DNA of 35,061 bases from Accumulibacter sp. (GCF_023806625.1 NZ_JAMTDX010000019.1:1-35061), one strand, 5' to 3'; positions 1-9,760 are shown, counted from the stretch's first letter. Notes: generated by a model from the sequence alone, not told the origin. Numbers and translations are program-made.

Positions 1-1
1 T

Positions 2-53
2 TCACCCCGGCAGGCTCGCCACGTGAGCTTGCTGAACATTGTGGCTAATCAAG
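2..53 (+). repeat. Left copy of 52-bp terminal inverted repeat
   Basis: Positions 2-53 are identical to the reverse complement of 35010-35061. Within the repeat, GCAGGCTC and GAGCTTGC can form an 8-bp stem (one G-T pair) around a 7-nt loop. Similarity stops abruptly at position 54. In the right-hand copy the repeat contains the TTG start and first five codons of a VOC-family gene; here those codons lead into unrelated sequence, so no gene is called. Either the repeat is a genomic element, or both ends of the assembled sequence stop in the same graph node. Confidence 0.9.
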
Positions 54-135
54 ATACTGTTTGATTATCGACGACTGCGAGACGGTGTTCAAGTTCCCCT
101 GATGTTCATGCCTGGCCAGCGCTCGGTCGAAACGC

Positions 136-1641
136 TCAGACGCGGTCGCGGTGAGAGATCTCGAGCACGCGTGCTCTCTGCGACAGTTCCTCGACCAGCG
201 CGCTGGCCGTTGCACGATTCGCCGAGTCCAGGTTTGCATCCCATTCGTCGAGCAGATAGAGCGGGTAGTGGGTACGGGCGACGATCTCCCGGAGAACACG
301 CAACTGTCTTTCTCCTGACGAGTAGCCGCGCTTCTCCTCGATCTCTTCTGCAGCGCTGATCGCCGCCGGGTCATCGACCGCTTCTTCTTCACCAGCACCG
401 CCGTCCTTGCCAGGCTCTGCGCGCGCCGCTGACGCGGCGACGTTGAAGGCGAAAGCCAGCCGATCATGAGTTGGCCAGTAATAGGCCTTGCCGCGCAGGC
501 AGGCCTTGAGTGCCGAAAGCAGGGAGGATTTGCCACTGCCATTTCCGCCGCGCAGCACGATGCGCCCGGTCGGTGAGGCCAGGACATGCACCACCGCGTC
601 CCCCACCGTGGAGCAGGCGATTTCGCGGTCGCCTTCCCTGAGGATCAGGCGCGCGAACTGTATTCGCTCATCGAACGCGGGGTCCGGCTGCGGATCGAAA
701 TGCTCGCAGACGCCAGCGATACGCGTCCAGACGGCGATCAGGTCGACCAGACCCGAAGTCAGCTGATGCATGTCCAGGGTCATCTCGATCTGCCTCGGCA
801 GCGTAGCGGCCAAGGCAATCAGCACGGCCGTGTCGCCTGCATCCTGAATGGCCACCCAGGCGGTCGTCGACAGGACGACGAGCAAGGCCAGGACCCCACT
901 CACCGCGCTCCACCCCTCGCGCGCCAGGATGGCCCTGATCTGCGCCACCAGGGCTTCGCGCAAGCGCCAGCGGAAATCCCGATGCCAGACGCCAAAGTTG
1001 TAACGGTTGCCGCTGAAGATGTTGTCCCAGGCGTTGTAGGTGCGCGCCCGCATGCGGTTGGTCATCCGCTGGTTGTTCAGAAATACCGCCGCCAGCGGTC
1101 TGCGCAACAGCCACTGCAGGCTCCCCAGCAGCACGAAGGCGAAGGCAAACGAAATCGGCAGCCCGACGTCGATTTCGATGCCGAGGACCAGCGAGTTGAA
1201 GAGCAGCTGGAAGAACAGACGCAGGTAGAACTGTAGGTTGTAGACCAGGTCGAAACAGACGTCGAAGGTCTCGCTGGTCAGGAAGGGCTCGACGCGTTCG
1301 CGAGTCGCGCTCTCGGACAGCAGCGCGGTACGGAACCGGTTACGCCGCGCAAAGTGCAGCATGTAGTGCCCATAAGCGCCGAATCCGGCGCGTTCGGCAA
1401 AGATCCAGCTGACTGCCCCCGCGAGGTACGAAACGGTTTGCGCGACGACGATCCCGACGAAGCCGCTCGCCGAAACGTGCTCTTCGGTGATGTCCCGGGC
1501 AATCTGGATGACCAGCCAGGTGGTCGTCGCCCCAGCGGCTTCCTGGACGACGATCAGGAGCAGCATGCCGAACGCCGCCGGTCCGACGAAAAAGCCAAGA
1601 AAATCCCGGGGTCGGAAGGTATCGGAAATCGGCGAAGACAT
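136..1641 (-). CDS. ABC-type membrane protein with a compact C-terminal ATPase domain
   Basis: This 501-residue protein has an N-terminal half with about five or six hydrophobic segments (roughly residues 20-40, 55-80, 130-180 and 240-290) and a C-terminal nucleotide-binding domain. Visible motifs are Walker A GGNGSGKSS (about 365-373), a signature-like YSSGERQ (about 440-446), Walker B YLLDEWD with the catalytic Glu near 466, the D-loop ANLD, and an H-loop His near 497. The DEW Walker B resembles cyclic-peptide/siderophore exporters of the PvdE/SyrD type, but substrate cannot be inferred. It is odd that only about 67 residues separate Walker A from the signature and much of that is an acidic, Ala-rich stretch. 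No convincing Q-loop is seen, and the chain ends four residues after the H-loop His. It lies downstream of the 12-codon ORF, separated by a strong hairpin, so it probably has its own promoter. Confidence 0.8.
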   Translation of the reverse strand: MSSPISDTFRPRDFLGFFVGPAAFGMLLLIVVQEAAGATTTWLVIQIARDITEEHVSASGFVGIVVAQTVSYLAGAVSWIFAERAGFGAYGHYMLHFARRNRFRTALLSESATRERVEPFLTSETFDVCFDLVYNLQFYLRLFFQLLFNSLVLGIEIDVGLPISFAFAFVLLGSLQWLLRRPLAAVFLNNQRMTNRMRARTYNAWDNIFSGNRYNFGVWHRDFRWRLREALVAQIRAILAREGWSAVSGVLALLVVLSTTAWVAIQDAGDTAVLIALAATLPRQIEMTLDMHQLTSGLVDLIAVWTRIAGVCEHFDPQPDPAFDERIQFARLILREGDREIACSTVGDAVVHVLASPTGRIVLRGGNGSGKSSLLSALKACLRGKAYYWPTHDRLAFAFNVAASAARAEPGKDGGAGEEEAVDDPAAISAAEEIEEKRGYSSGERQLRVLREIVARTHYPLYLLDEWDANLDSANRATASALVEELSQRARVLEISHRDRV

Positions 1642-1978
1642 CTGCTCTCGAAGGCTACGGCACGAAGGACCAGGAAGGGGGAACGGCGATCCGCGCCACC
1701 CGGAGGCGACGACTATCGATCAGGCCGCCAGCGGATCATGGTCACCTCAGTGCCAGGATCACGCGCGACAGTGCGGGGTTGCCTCTCTGCCTGGTCACGG
1801 CCGCGCTGCCGGCAAACGGCTTCGACCGGCCGACCGGCGACAGTCTCTCATCGTTTTCCGGCAAGCAGAGGGAGCCCGGCGCGAGGAGCGACGGGTACAC
1901 CATCCGGCTCGCGTCGGTCTGCCGACAGACGGCGAGCCGACCGGAAAAGGACCGGACCGCGGAAGCATAACCCACAAA
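1642..1978. other. Intergenic region upstream of the ABC gene
   Basis: About 340 bases lie between the hairpin at 1979-2010 and the ABC gene start at 1641. I see no convincing gene: short open frames on both strands have Arg/Pro/Ser-rich, shadow-like composition. The minus-strand promoter and leader of the ABC gene should be here, but no hexamer pair stands out. The sequence just before the ATG (GAGAGCAG) is only a weak Shine-Dalgarno. Confidence 0.6.
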
Positions 1979-2010
1979 CGCGGAAGGCAGACTTGCGTCT
2001 GCCTTCCGCG
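1979..2010 (-). terminator. Strong hairpin, probable intrinsic terminator of the 12-codon unit
   Basis: The arms CGCGGAAGGCAGAC (1979-1992) and GTCTGCCTTCCGCG (1997-2010) are perfect reverse complements, giving a 14-bp stem with a 4-nt loop. Read on the minus strand it starts about 35 nt after the stop of the 12-codon ORF and is followed by TTTGTGGGTT, a weak U-tract. It would separate the small transcript from the ABC gene downstream. Confidence 0.75.
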
Positions 2011-2045
2011 CCTTGGTCAGGACAGGCACCACCTGCCATCGGGTC

Positions 2046-2084
2046 TTACTTCTTGGGTGCCTTTTTCTTTTTCTGGGTCGCCAT
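2046..2084 (-). CDS. 12-residue lysine-rich micro-ORF, MATQKKKKAPKK
   Basis: An ATG at 2084 opens 12 sense codons and a TAA at 2046. The product would be MATQKKKKAPKK, with six Lys and no hydrophobic segment. The case for expression rests on its surroundings. There is a near-ideal Shine-Dalgarno GAAGGAG (2091-2097) six nt before ATG, a promoter-like TTGCTG-N17-TAGAAT about 65-90 bp upstream, and a 14-bp-stem hairpin 35 nt after the stop. The predicted transcript is about 170 nt. Lysine-rich basic tails occur in bacterial histone-like proteins, but at 12 residues no family can be assigned. It may instead be a leader peptide, an encoded decoy within a small RNA, or a dual-function RNA. The frame, signals and hairpin are seen directly; expression is inferred. 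Confidence 0.5.
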   Translation of the reverse strand: MATQKKKKAPKK

Positions 2085-2090
2085 GATGAG

Positions 2091-2097
2091 CTCCTTC
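2091..2097 (-). promoter_or_regulatory. Strong ribosome-binding site of the micro-ORF
   Basis: GAAGGAG on the minus strand lies six nt before the ATG at 2084. It is among the best Shine-Dalgarno matches in the window and is the main reason for calling so short a frame. Confidence 0.7.
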
Positions 2098-2146
2098 AAC
2101 GAGGGTGGATGGAAGTTGCGGTCGCCGAAGCCGATTCGGCGCCGGC

Positions 2147-2175
2147 ATTCTAGTTGAGCGGATGAATGCCAGCAA
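2147..2175 (-). promoter_or_regulatory. Predicted sigma70 promoter of the micro-ORF
   Basis: On the minus strand TTGCTG (2170-2175) and TAGAAT (2147-2152) are separated by 17 bp. The -10 differs from TATAAT at one base and the -35 keeps TTG. The predicted start is near 2140. The leader contains a small hairpin, GCCGAA/TTCGGC (2124-2140). There is no other gene between this site and the ABC exporter stop at 2327. Confidence 0.55.
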
Positions 2176-2326
2176 AGGGGTCGCGCCCAGACAAATGTTT
2201 CAGAGCGGAAACGTTTGCCCGCACGGCAACAACGGCATCGGCCCGAGCGCCGGCGCTGTCGACGAACTCGCTGCGCAACCGTTCCGAGCTGCTGTCGGGA
2301 GTGACGCCAACCACCAAGGCGAGAAA

Positions 2327-4129
2327 TCAGGCGACAAACTGGAGCGCGGCGAGTCGCGCGTACAGCCCGCCGAGCTTGATCAGTTCTTCGTGCCTGCCGG
2401 CCTCGACCACTCGCCCCTGATCGAGGACAAAGATGCGGTCGGCACGTTGCACGGTAGCCAGACGGTGGGCGATGACGATCGTCGTCCGTCCGGCCATCGC
2501 CGCATCCAGTGCCTGCTGGACGATGCGCTCGCTCTCCGCGTCGAGACTGCTCGTCGCCTCGTCGAGCAGAAGGAGGGGCGCATCCTTCAGAATGGCCCGG
2601 GCGATCGCCACACGCTGCCGCTGTCCACCCGAGAGCCTGAGGCCCCGCTCACCGACGAAGGTCCGCAAACGGTCGGGCAACTGGCCTGCGAATTCATCGA
2701 CGAAAGCCGCCTGCGCAGCCTTGCGCACCTCATCCTCGTCGGCTGCCGGCCGGCCGTAGCGAATGTTGTCGGAAATGCTTCCCGAGAAGATCACCGCCTC
2801 CTGCGGCACGACCGCGACGTGCGAACGCAGATCGGAGAGCCGCAGTCGACGCAGGTCCTGGCCGTCGATCGCGAGCGAACCGCCGTCGACGTCGTAGAAG
2901 CGTTGCAGCAGCTGGAAAACGGTCGTCTTGCCCGCTCCCGAAGGCCCGACCAGGGCAACCGTCTGACCGGCCGCAATGGTCAAGCAGAGCCCGTGCAGCA
3001 CAGGTTGCGCCGGCCGCGACGGATAGGCGAAGCTGACGTCGGCAAAGCTCACCCGAAGACCGCCCGACACTCCCGGCAGGGACACCGGCTGCTCGGGATC
3101 GGCAACCGGAGAACGGGCGGCAAGCAGTTCCAGCAGGCGTTCGCTGGCTCCCGAGGCGCGCAACAGGTCGCTCCAGACCTCGGCGAGCACCCCGACGCTG
3201 CCCGCAATGACGATCACGTAGAGGGCTGTCTGGCTCAACTCGCCAGCGCTGATCTCTCCGGCGAACACCGCCTGAACACCGCCGTAGAGTCCGTAGAGAA
3301 GCGAACCGAACACGCCGACGATGACGAAGGCCGTCAATGCCGAACGCGTGCGGGCACGGTGCATCGAAGTCCGGAAGGCCTGCTCGTTGGCCTCGGCGAA
3401 GCGCGCCGTCTCTTCGACCTCGCGAGTGTAGCTCTGGACGACCGGGATGGCGTGCAGCATTTCCCCGGCGAGGCCGCTCGTGTCCGCCAGACGATCCTGT
3501 GCGGCTCGTGATAGGCGGCGCACGCGGCGACCTATCACCACTGCCGGGAAGACGAACAGCACGACGATGCCGGTGACGGTCAGCACGAGACGGGGCGTCG
3601 AGCTGAGCAGCATGGTCAGGCCGCCAACGAACAGCACGAGGTTGCGCATCCCCATGCTCAGGCTCGAACCCACCGCGTGGTGGATGACCGTGGTATCGGC
3701 AGTCAGTCGCGACAGGACTTCACCGGTCCTCAGTGTCTCGAAGAACTGAGGACTCTGACGCAGGACATGACCATAGACGGCCAGACGGAGGTCCGCGGTC
3801 ACCCGCTCGCCGATCCAGCTCATCATGTAGAAGCGGCCGGCCGTCGCCAGCCCGAGAACGGCAGCCCCTGCGAAGAGCAGCAGGAAGTGTCGGCCGACCA
3901 GGGACCGACCCGGATCGCTGCCCGCCCGAGCAACCACCAGGCCGCCATCGACGAGGCCCTTCACCGCGTACGGCAAGGCCAGTGTCGTCGCCGCAGCGAT
4001 CAGCAGCAGCAGCAACGCCAGGAAGACCTGCGCACGATAGGGCCTGACGTAGGGCAACAACCCGGACAACGCCCTGAGGCGTCTTACCGGCGTCGCGGAC
4101 GGGGCGGCATCAGCCGCGCCTGAGCGCAC
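2327..4129 (-). CDS. MsbA-related ABC exporter, fused permease and ATPase
   Basis: This 600-residue half-transporter has an N-terminal six-helix exporter domain (about residues 20-320) and a complete nucleotide-binding domain. Visible motifs are Walker A GPSGAGKTT, a Q-loop region VVPQEAVIFSGSI, signature LSGGQRQRVAIARA, Walker B LLLLDEATSSLD and an H-loop IVIAHRL. The N-terminal LLPYVRPYR followed by ALPYAVKGLVDGG fits the MsbA-related subfamily (as in TIGR02204) rather than MsbA proper. It probably works as an inner-membrane homodimer exporting a lipid or amphiphile; the substrate is unknown. Its start lies 25 bp after the MAPEG stop, so it probably ends the long minus-strand operon. Confidence 0.9.
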   Translation of the reverse strand: MRSGAADAAPSATPVRRLRALSGLLPYVRPYRAQVFLALLLLLIAAATTLALPYAVKGLVDGGLVVARAGSDPGRSLVGRHFLLLFAGAAVLGLATAGRFYMMSWIGERVTADLRLAVYGHVLRQSPQFFETLRTGEVLSRLTADTTVIHHAVGSSLSMGMRNLVLFVGGLTMLLSSTPRLVLTVTGIVVLFVFPAVVIGRRVRRLSRAAQDRLADTSGLAGEMLHAIPVVQSYTREVEETARFAEANEQAFRTSMHRARTRSALTAFVIVGVFGSLLYGLYGGVQAVFAGEISAGELSQTALYVIVIAGSVGVLAEVWSDLLRASGASERLLELLAARSPVADPEQPVSLPGVSGGLRVSFADVSFAYPSRPAQPVLHGLCLTIAAGQTVALVGPSGAGKTTVFQLLQRFYDVDGGSLAIDGQDLRRLRLSDLRSHVAVVPQEAVIFSGSISDNIRYGRPAADEDEVRKAAQAAFVDEFAGQLPDRLRTFVGERGLRLSGGQRQRVAIARAILKDAPLLLLDEATSSLDAESERIVQQALDAAMAGRTTIVIAHRLATVQRADRIFVLDQGRVVEAGRHEELIKLGGLYARLAALQFVA

Positions 4130-4154
4130 TCCCGGCCCTAGTCGAGGGAGGCGA

Positions 4155-4550
4155 TCAACTGATCAGCCCGCGCACGACGCCCCAGCCACCGCCAACCAGA
4201 AGCACGGCGAAGGCGAACATCGCGAGCATGAAGCCCGGCCCCCTCTTCCCCGGGTCCCGCGCGTAGGCCAGCGCGTACCAGGCCCGTCCAGCAAGCCAGA
4301 ATCCTCCAAGAACCGTCGCCCACTGGCTCGACACACTCAACGTAAAGATCCAGAGCGCCGGCAGAAAGGCGACGGCGTTCTCGATCGTGTTCATCTGGAT
4401 GCGGTAGGCGACTTCGAACTGCGGGTGACCGGTGGTCGCTGGTGCCTTGACCTCGAAGCGAATCCGGCAGCGCCCGACATAGGCGGCGCAGGCGAAAAGC
4501 AGCAAAGAGGTGGCGAGAGTGACCAGTGCGGGTCCAGAGTAGGCGTTCAT
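4155..4550 (-). CDS. MAPEG family membrane protein
   Basis: The 131-residue protein has four predicted membrane segments (about 5-25, 55-75, 78-95 and 108-128). It carries the MAPEG hallmark around residues 38-65: RxxVKAPATTGHPQFEVAYRIQxNTIEN, where a polar glutathione-site region precedes an RxQxNxxEN-like motif. MAPEG members include glutathione transferases and leukotriene C4 synthase, while bacterial homologues are mostly uncharacterised. The gene lies 56 bp after the RDD gene and 25 bp before the MsbA-related exporter, on the same strand. No good Shine-Dalgarno precedes the ATG, which is otherwise the natural start for the family. Confidence 0.88.
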   Translation of the reverse strand: MNAYSGPALVTLATSLLLFACAAYVGRCRIRFEVKAPATTGHPQFEVAYRIQMNTIENAVAFLPALWIFTLSVSSQWATVLGGFWLAGRAWYALAYARDPGKRGPGFMLAMFAFAVLLVGGGWGVVRGLIS

Positions 4551-4606
4551 GGCATTCGTCGTCGCAGGAAGGAGGAAGACAAGGGATCTTTCAGGTGTGC
4601 GGAGAT

Positions 4607-5311
4607 TCAGGTTGACTGACCACCAAGCAGGAAGTTGCCGATGCGCAGCAGGCGCCTCTTCGCCGCCTCGCCGTCGAGACCGGCGGTCAGCGGGCCTGCC
4701 GCCAGAGCCAGCTCTGCAGCCCGCTCGGGAGTCAGCAACGTCACCCTCCTGGTGTACTCGATGATCGCGATGTGCTCCTCCCGAGTCAAGGCAAAGGGCG
4801 GCGCCTCACTCCCGTCAGCACCGTCGGCTTCCTCCGCCGGCCGCGGTGTCCGGTGGACATGAACGACCAGAGTCCCGGCAGCGAGATCGCCGAGCCGCCT
4901 GCCCTGGCCGTCGAGCAGGGTGCTGACGAAACCTGCCGCATAGCCCAAGGGAAGGAAATCGACACCGCGCAGCGCATTGCGAATGAACGCCCCGCTCCAG
5001 CCAACCGGCCGGCCGTCGTCATGAACGACCGCGAGCCCGCAGGACCTTTTTCCGGGAGTCTGACCTTGCGCATAGACTTCGAACAGAATCGGGTAGAACC
5101 ACTCGAGCAGGAAGGCGCCAAGGAGCAGCAGCACCGCTCCGGGATCGCCGAGACGCGTCCCGGCAATCGCCAGCAAGACCCACAAGGCGAAGCGGATCAG
5201 GAAGTCGATGAACCAGGCCCGTGCCCGGGCAACTGGCCCTGCGACGTGCAGGTCGATTTCGCAGCCCTCAGGGGTGACGACGCGGTGGAGGGTATCGAGA
5301 CGACTGCCCAA
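4607..5311 (-). CDS. RDD family membrane protein
   Basis: The 234-residue protein has an RDD domain in its first 150 residues: TPEG near the N-terminus, then GPVARARAWFIDFLIR with the Arg/Asp pattern that names the family, two or three hydrophobic segments, and QTPGKRSCGLAVV. The C-terminal 90 residues are soluble and helix-like. An in-frame stop lies shortly upstream, and TTG at 5311 is the only plausible start, with GGGGA a few bases before it. RDD proteins commonly accompany the MoxR-DUF58-SpoIIM-DUF4129 set; here RDD sits at its downstream end rather than beside SpoIIM. Biochemical function is unknown. Confidence 0.88.
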   Translation of the reverse strand: MGSRLDTLHRVVTPEGCEIDLHVAGPVARARAWFIDFLIRFALWVLLAIAGTRLGDPGAVLLLLGAFLLEWFYPILFEVYAQGQTPGKRSCGLAVVHDDGRPVGWSGAFIRNALRGVDFLPLGYAAGFVSTLLDGQGRRLGDLAAGTLVVHVHRTPRPAEEADGADGSEAPPFALTREEHIAIIEYTRRVTLLTPERAAELALAAGPLTAGLDGEAAKRRLLRIGNFLLGGQST

Positions 5312-5409
5312 GCGGCGTCCCCGTCGCTTTCAGCCTTGGCCGGCCAACCATTGCGGCACGCCGGCAGCGAAAGCGGACGTCAGCCCGTCGTGCTGGCCGG
5401 CCTGAGCAC

Positions 5410-6192
5410 TCACTGCAACTCGCTGAAAAACAGGTCCCTGTAGGCGGCGTAGATCGACGCGTAGAGTACCGGCAAGAGCAACAGCCAGCCAAGCAGCAGC
5501 GGCAGGCTGGCGATCACCGAGGCGACGACGACGAGAATTCCGAACACGAGAAAGGGCGGGAAATTACGCAATGCGACGACGAGGCCCGTCCTGACTGCCT
5601 GCCAGGCGGTCAGCCCATTGAACACGACCAGCGGCGGTGCCAGCCAGACGGCCATGGCCAGAGGCGCAAAGACCAGGACCATGGCCAGGATCGAGACGAG
5701 CTCGGTCCAGGAGGCTGCCCAACCTTCAGCACCACCGCTGCCCTTGGCGGCGATCCCCGAAAGCGTTGCGACGATGCCAAAGACCACTGCAAGGATCAGC
5801 AGAGCCACGAGATAGAGCAGCCCGACAAGCAGCAGTCTTCCAGGCTGACACAAGAACCCGGCAAACAGGTGAATGAAGCGGATGCCCTGACCTTCCTCGA
5901 TCGACCGACAACCGACGCAGATCCCACCGATGAACACCGGGATCAGAAGGTTCGCCGTGACGTTCAGCAGCGGGATCATGCTGACGACGATGATCAGCAC
6001 CATGAACGCCACAGCGATACCGATCCAGGTTCCCGGCGCCACCCGAAACAGCTCCCAGCCCCGCAGGAGCCAGTGGTAGCCGCGTCCCGCGGGGACCAGA
6101 CGACCCTCCGGCAGGAAGGTGCCGAGAGCGGTCCGCTCGTCGTCTGCGACGCGCGACGCCGGTGCTCTGAATGGGTTGTCATCGAAGTCCAT
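5410..6192 (-). CDS. BPSS1780-like integral membrane protein
   Basis: This 260-residue protein has a soluble N-terminus (MDFDDNPFRAPASRV) and then six or so hydrophobic segments. Family-like features are GWELFRVAPGTWI, IRFIHLFAGF, a central WLAPPLVVFNGLTAWQA, and a C-terminal ASIYAAYRDLF. This arrangement is characteristic of the BPSS1780 family of betaproteobacterial membrane proteins, whose function is unknown. An upstream frame is open to 6273, but the ATG at 6192 has AGGAGG six nt before it and is preferred. The gene lies between DUF58 and RDD in the MoxR module. It is not a usual member of that module in other lineages, so it may be a lineage-specific addition. Confidence 0.85.
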   Translation of the reverse strand: MDFDDNPFRAPASRVADDERTALGTFLPEGRLVPAGRGYHWLLRGWELFRVAPGTWIGIAVAFMVLIIVVSMIPLLNVTANLLIPVFIGGICVGCRSIEEGQGIRFIHLFAGFLCQPGRLLLVGLLYLVALLILAVVFGIVATLSGIAAKGSGGAEGWAASWTELVSILAMVLVFAPLAMAVWLAPPLVVFNGLTAWQAVRTGLVVALRNFPPFLVFGILVVVASVIASLPLLLGWLLLLPVLYASIYAAYRDLFFSELQ

Positions 6193-6274
6193 CCCTTCCC
6201 TCCTGGCGATGATCGTCCTGACCGTACAGCGGTCGCGCACCCAATGCGCTTCGCCGACGAGAAGACGACGCATA

Positions 6275-7600
6275 CTATAGCGTGCCCGCCCGCTTCCTGG
6301 CCCAGTAATGATTGATCAGGGCGACCGGTAGCCCCTGCGCGCCGACGTCGAGGATCTGCGCGCCATCACGGCGCAACAGGGTGAGTTGCCGACGGCGGGA
6401 CTGAAGGTACTCGAGGCCTGCGGCACGAGTCAGCGCGTCGTCGAAGCCGCCGATTGGCGCGGACAGCACTTCGTCGATGATCGGCTCCCGCAGGCTGGCG
6501 ACGCTGACCGCGTGGCGAATGCGGAGGTGACGAAGCGCGGGGAGCAACGTGTCGTCATCTTCGTCACGCAGGTTGGTGACCAGCAGGATCAACGCCCGCT
6601 TGCGCAGTCGTCGATCGAGCAGTTCGGCAGCGTTCAGGTAATCCGGAACCTGCAGCGAGGGCTCGAGATCATAGACGGCATTGAGCAGTGTATTGACCGT
6701 CGCCACCGACCTGGCTGGCGCGAGCACTCTTGGCCGGGGATGGCCAAGAGTGACCAGGCCGACCGAATCCCCCTGGTGCAGGGCGACCCAGGCCAACAGG
6801 AGCAGCGCGTTGAGCGCGTGGTCGAAGTGCGACAGATCGCCATCACGCGCGCGCATGCGTGCGCTGCAATCGAGCAGGAAGACGATCTGCTGGTCTCGTT
6901 CGTCCGTATACTCGCGTGAGATCAGGCGGCCAGCGCGTGAGCTCGCTTTCCAGTCGATCTGCCGCGGCGAGTCGTCCTGTCGGTAGTCTCTCAACTGCTG
7001 GAATTCCATTCCCTCGCCGCGCCGCCGCCGGTGCAGGATGCCGATCTGGGCCAGGCGGTTGTCGGTGGCCAGCAACGTGTAGTGTGCGATGCGCGCGAAA
7101 TCGGGATAGACGCGCACTTCGTCGCGCACCGCGACACGCTCCTGGACCAGCCAGAAGCGCAGTGGTGACGACCAGCGCAAGGTCACGCCATCGAAGATCT
7201 GGCGACCTCGCTCGCCGATCCGCAAGCGATAACCCACGCGCAACGACTGTCCAGGAGCCAGGGCGAAGCGCAGCGGCAGCCCTTCGCTGACGAAGGCTGC
7301 CGGATATCCGTCCAGGAGCCAGCCGCTGGCTCCACCACCGGTCGAAGTCTGCAGCACCAGTCGCACGTTCTGCCAGGTGCCGACGGGCATCGCGTGAGCC
7401 ACCTCGCGACGCACGAGCAGGCGGCTGCACCGCTGCCTCGCCAGGTGTCCATCGCCTGCGGCGAGCAGCAGCCATACACCGGCGGCCGCCAGCCAGAGGT
7501 CGAGCAACGTGGGACAAAAGGCGACGACCACTCCAAACGCGAACCACAGCGATGCAGCAAGGAAAAGCCGGCGATCAGGAATCAGCATTGGGTCATACAC
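6275..7600 (-). CDS. DUF58 domain protein, partner of MoxR
   Basis: The 441-residue protein starts with two membrane segments (about 12-45) and continues into a soluble part. The DUF58 signature lies near residues 195-235 (GMEFQQLRDYRQDD, then IDWKASSRAGRL). It is followed by a von Willebrand A-like strand, FLLDCSARM, where a degenerate MIDAS-type DxSxx could bind a metal. DUF58 proteins are encoded next to MoxR ATPases throughout bacteria and are thought to be their VWA-type adaptors or substrates. The MoxR gene stops 27 bp upstream. GTG at 7600 is used as start, but an in-frame ATG at 7588 is equally possible. Confidence 0.9.
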   Translation of the reverse strand: MYDPMLIPDRRLFLAASLWFAFGVVVAFCPTLLDLWLAAAGVWLLLAAGDGHLARQRCSRLLVRREVAHAMPVGTWQNVRLVLQTSTGGGASGWLLDGYPAAFVSEGLPLRFALAPGQSLRVGYRLRIGERGRQIFDGVTLRWSSPLRFWLVQERVAVRDEVRVYPDFARIAHYTLLATDNRLAQIGILHRRRRGEGMEFQQLRDYRQDDSPRQIDWKASSRAGRLISREYTDERDQQIVFLLDCSARMRARDGDLSHFDHALNALLLLAWVALHQGDSVGLVTLGHPRPRVLAPARSVATVNTLLNAVYDLEPSLQVPDYLNAAELLDRRLRKRALILLVTNLRDEDDDTLLPALRHLRIRHAVSVASLREPIIDEVLSAPIGGFDDALTRAAGLEYLQSRRRQLTLLRRDGAQILDVGAQGLPVALINHYWARKRAGTL

Positions 7601-7627
7601 TCGTCCACGAACAGGGAACCGGCCGAG

Positions 7628-8626
<999 letters not shown>

Positions 8627-9760
8627 CCCGGAGATGGCGCTCGAGCACCTGCAACGTGCGCAGCACCTCGACAAACGCCTGCCGGTCGTCGGCTTCGCCT
8701 GCGAGGGCCAGGGCGATCCATGCCGGGGACAGGCGGGACAGCGCCGCCAGGGCGGACACCTGCGCACGGACCGAACACGCCGCGACTTCTGGCCGGCGCT
8801 GCGCCAGGCAATGGCGAAAGTGCTCGCGCGCAGGTTCGAGCAGCGCCGACGGCGCACGACAACGCCACAGGTAATGGCCGACCGCGGCCAGATGCTCGCG
8901 CAACTCGCGACGAACTGGTGGCGGATCGGATCGCAGCGGGCCAAAACGCGGCACGATGCGCCACAACCACAGGGCGATCAGTACGAGCGTAGCGAAGCAG
9001 GCAGCCCATGCCTGATCGATGAGCCATCCGGCGAGCGTCGGCATCTCGAAGCCCGAGAGCAGCAGCACCTGCGGCGGTGACGAGTGACCGTGAAATCTGA
9101 GCAGTGTCCAGAACATTTCGGCGTGATCGTGCCTGCCGATACGGCGGTTGCTCAACTGCTGGTCGAGTTCGCAGGCAACCGTCAGATTCCCTCGACCGAG
9201 GCGGAAGTTGACGACCTGCGCACCGCGCCGATCCTCGCCGGCCAACCAGTCCGGCTGGCGTTCGCCGACCGTGAGCACCTGGCGCGCGACGTCGACACGC
9301 AGCGCTCGTTCCGCTCCGGGCAGACTCAGCGAAATCGACCGGTCGCCTGACCCGTGCTCGGTCGAAGCCGGCTCGACGCGCGAAACGCCCATGCTGTCGA
9401 GGAGCGGGTCGGCGATCCCCGTCTCCTCGGCAACGACGATCAGGTACCCGCCACCCTCGACCCAGCCGAGCAGCCTTTGCAGTCGCTCTTCCTGAAGATG
9501 ATCGAGGCGCCGACGGTCCAGGAAGACGATGCCGCCTTCCGGCAAGCGATCGAGGACTCTGGTTTCCGGGTGCCGGGTCACCGTACCGCCCATCCGAATG
9601 ACAAAGCGCTCGAGCGCCAGGTACGGATTGCGGCGTGCCTCGGTCCTTGGTGGCTCGTGCCGCTGAACCGGTACTCGTTCGATGTTCGAGGCCAGCCAGA
9701 CGATCAGCATCGCGGTCACGCCGACAGCGAGCAGACCGGCGAGCACGAAACGCCTCGGCA

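Noticed and set aside
39-359. Plus-strand frame beginning with the repeat-borne start codons
   Set aside because: The first five codons belong to the terminal repeat; the rest is antisense to the ABC gene and has no protein-like pattern.
2105-3511. 468-codon plus-strand open frame opposite the MsbA-related exporter
   Set aside because: It is antisense to a clear ABC exporter with all motifs; its Arg/Gln/Asp-rich product is a shadow of GC-rich codons.
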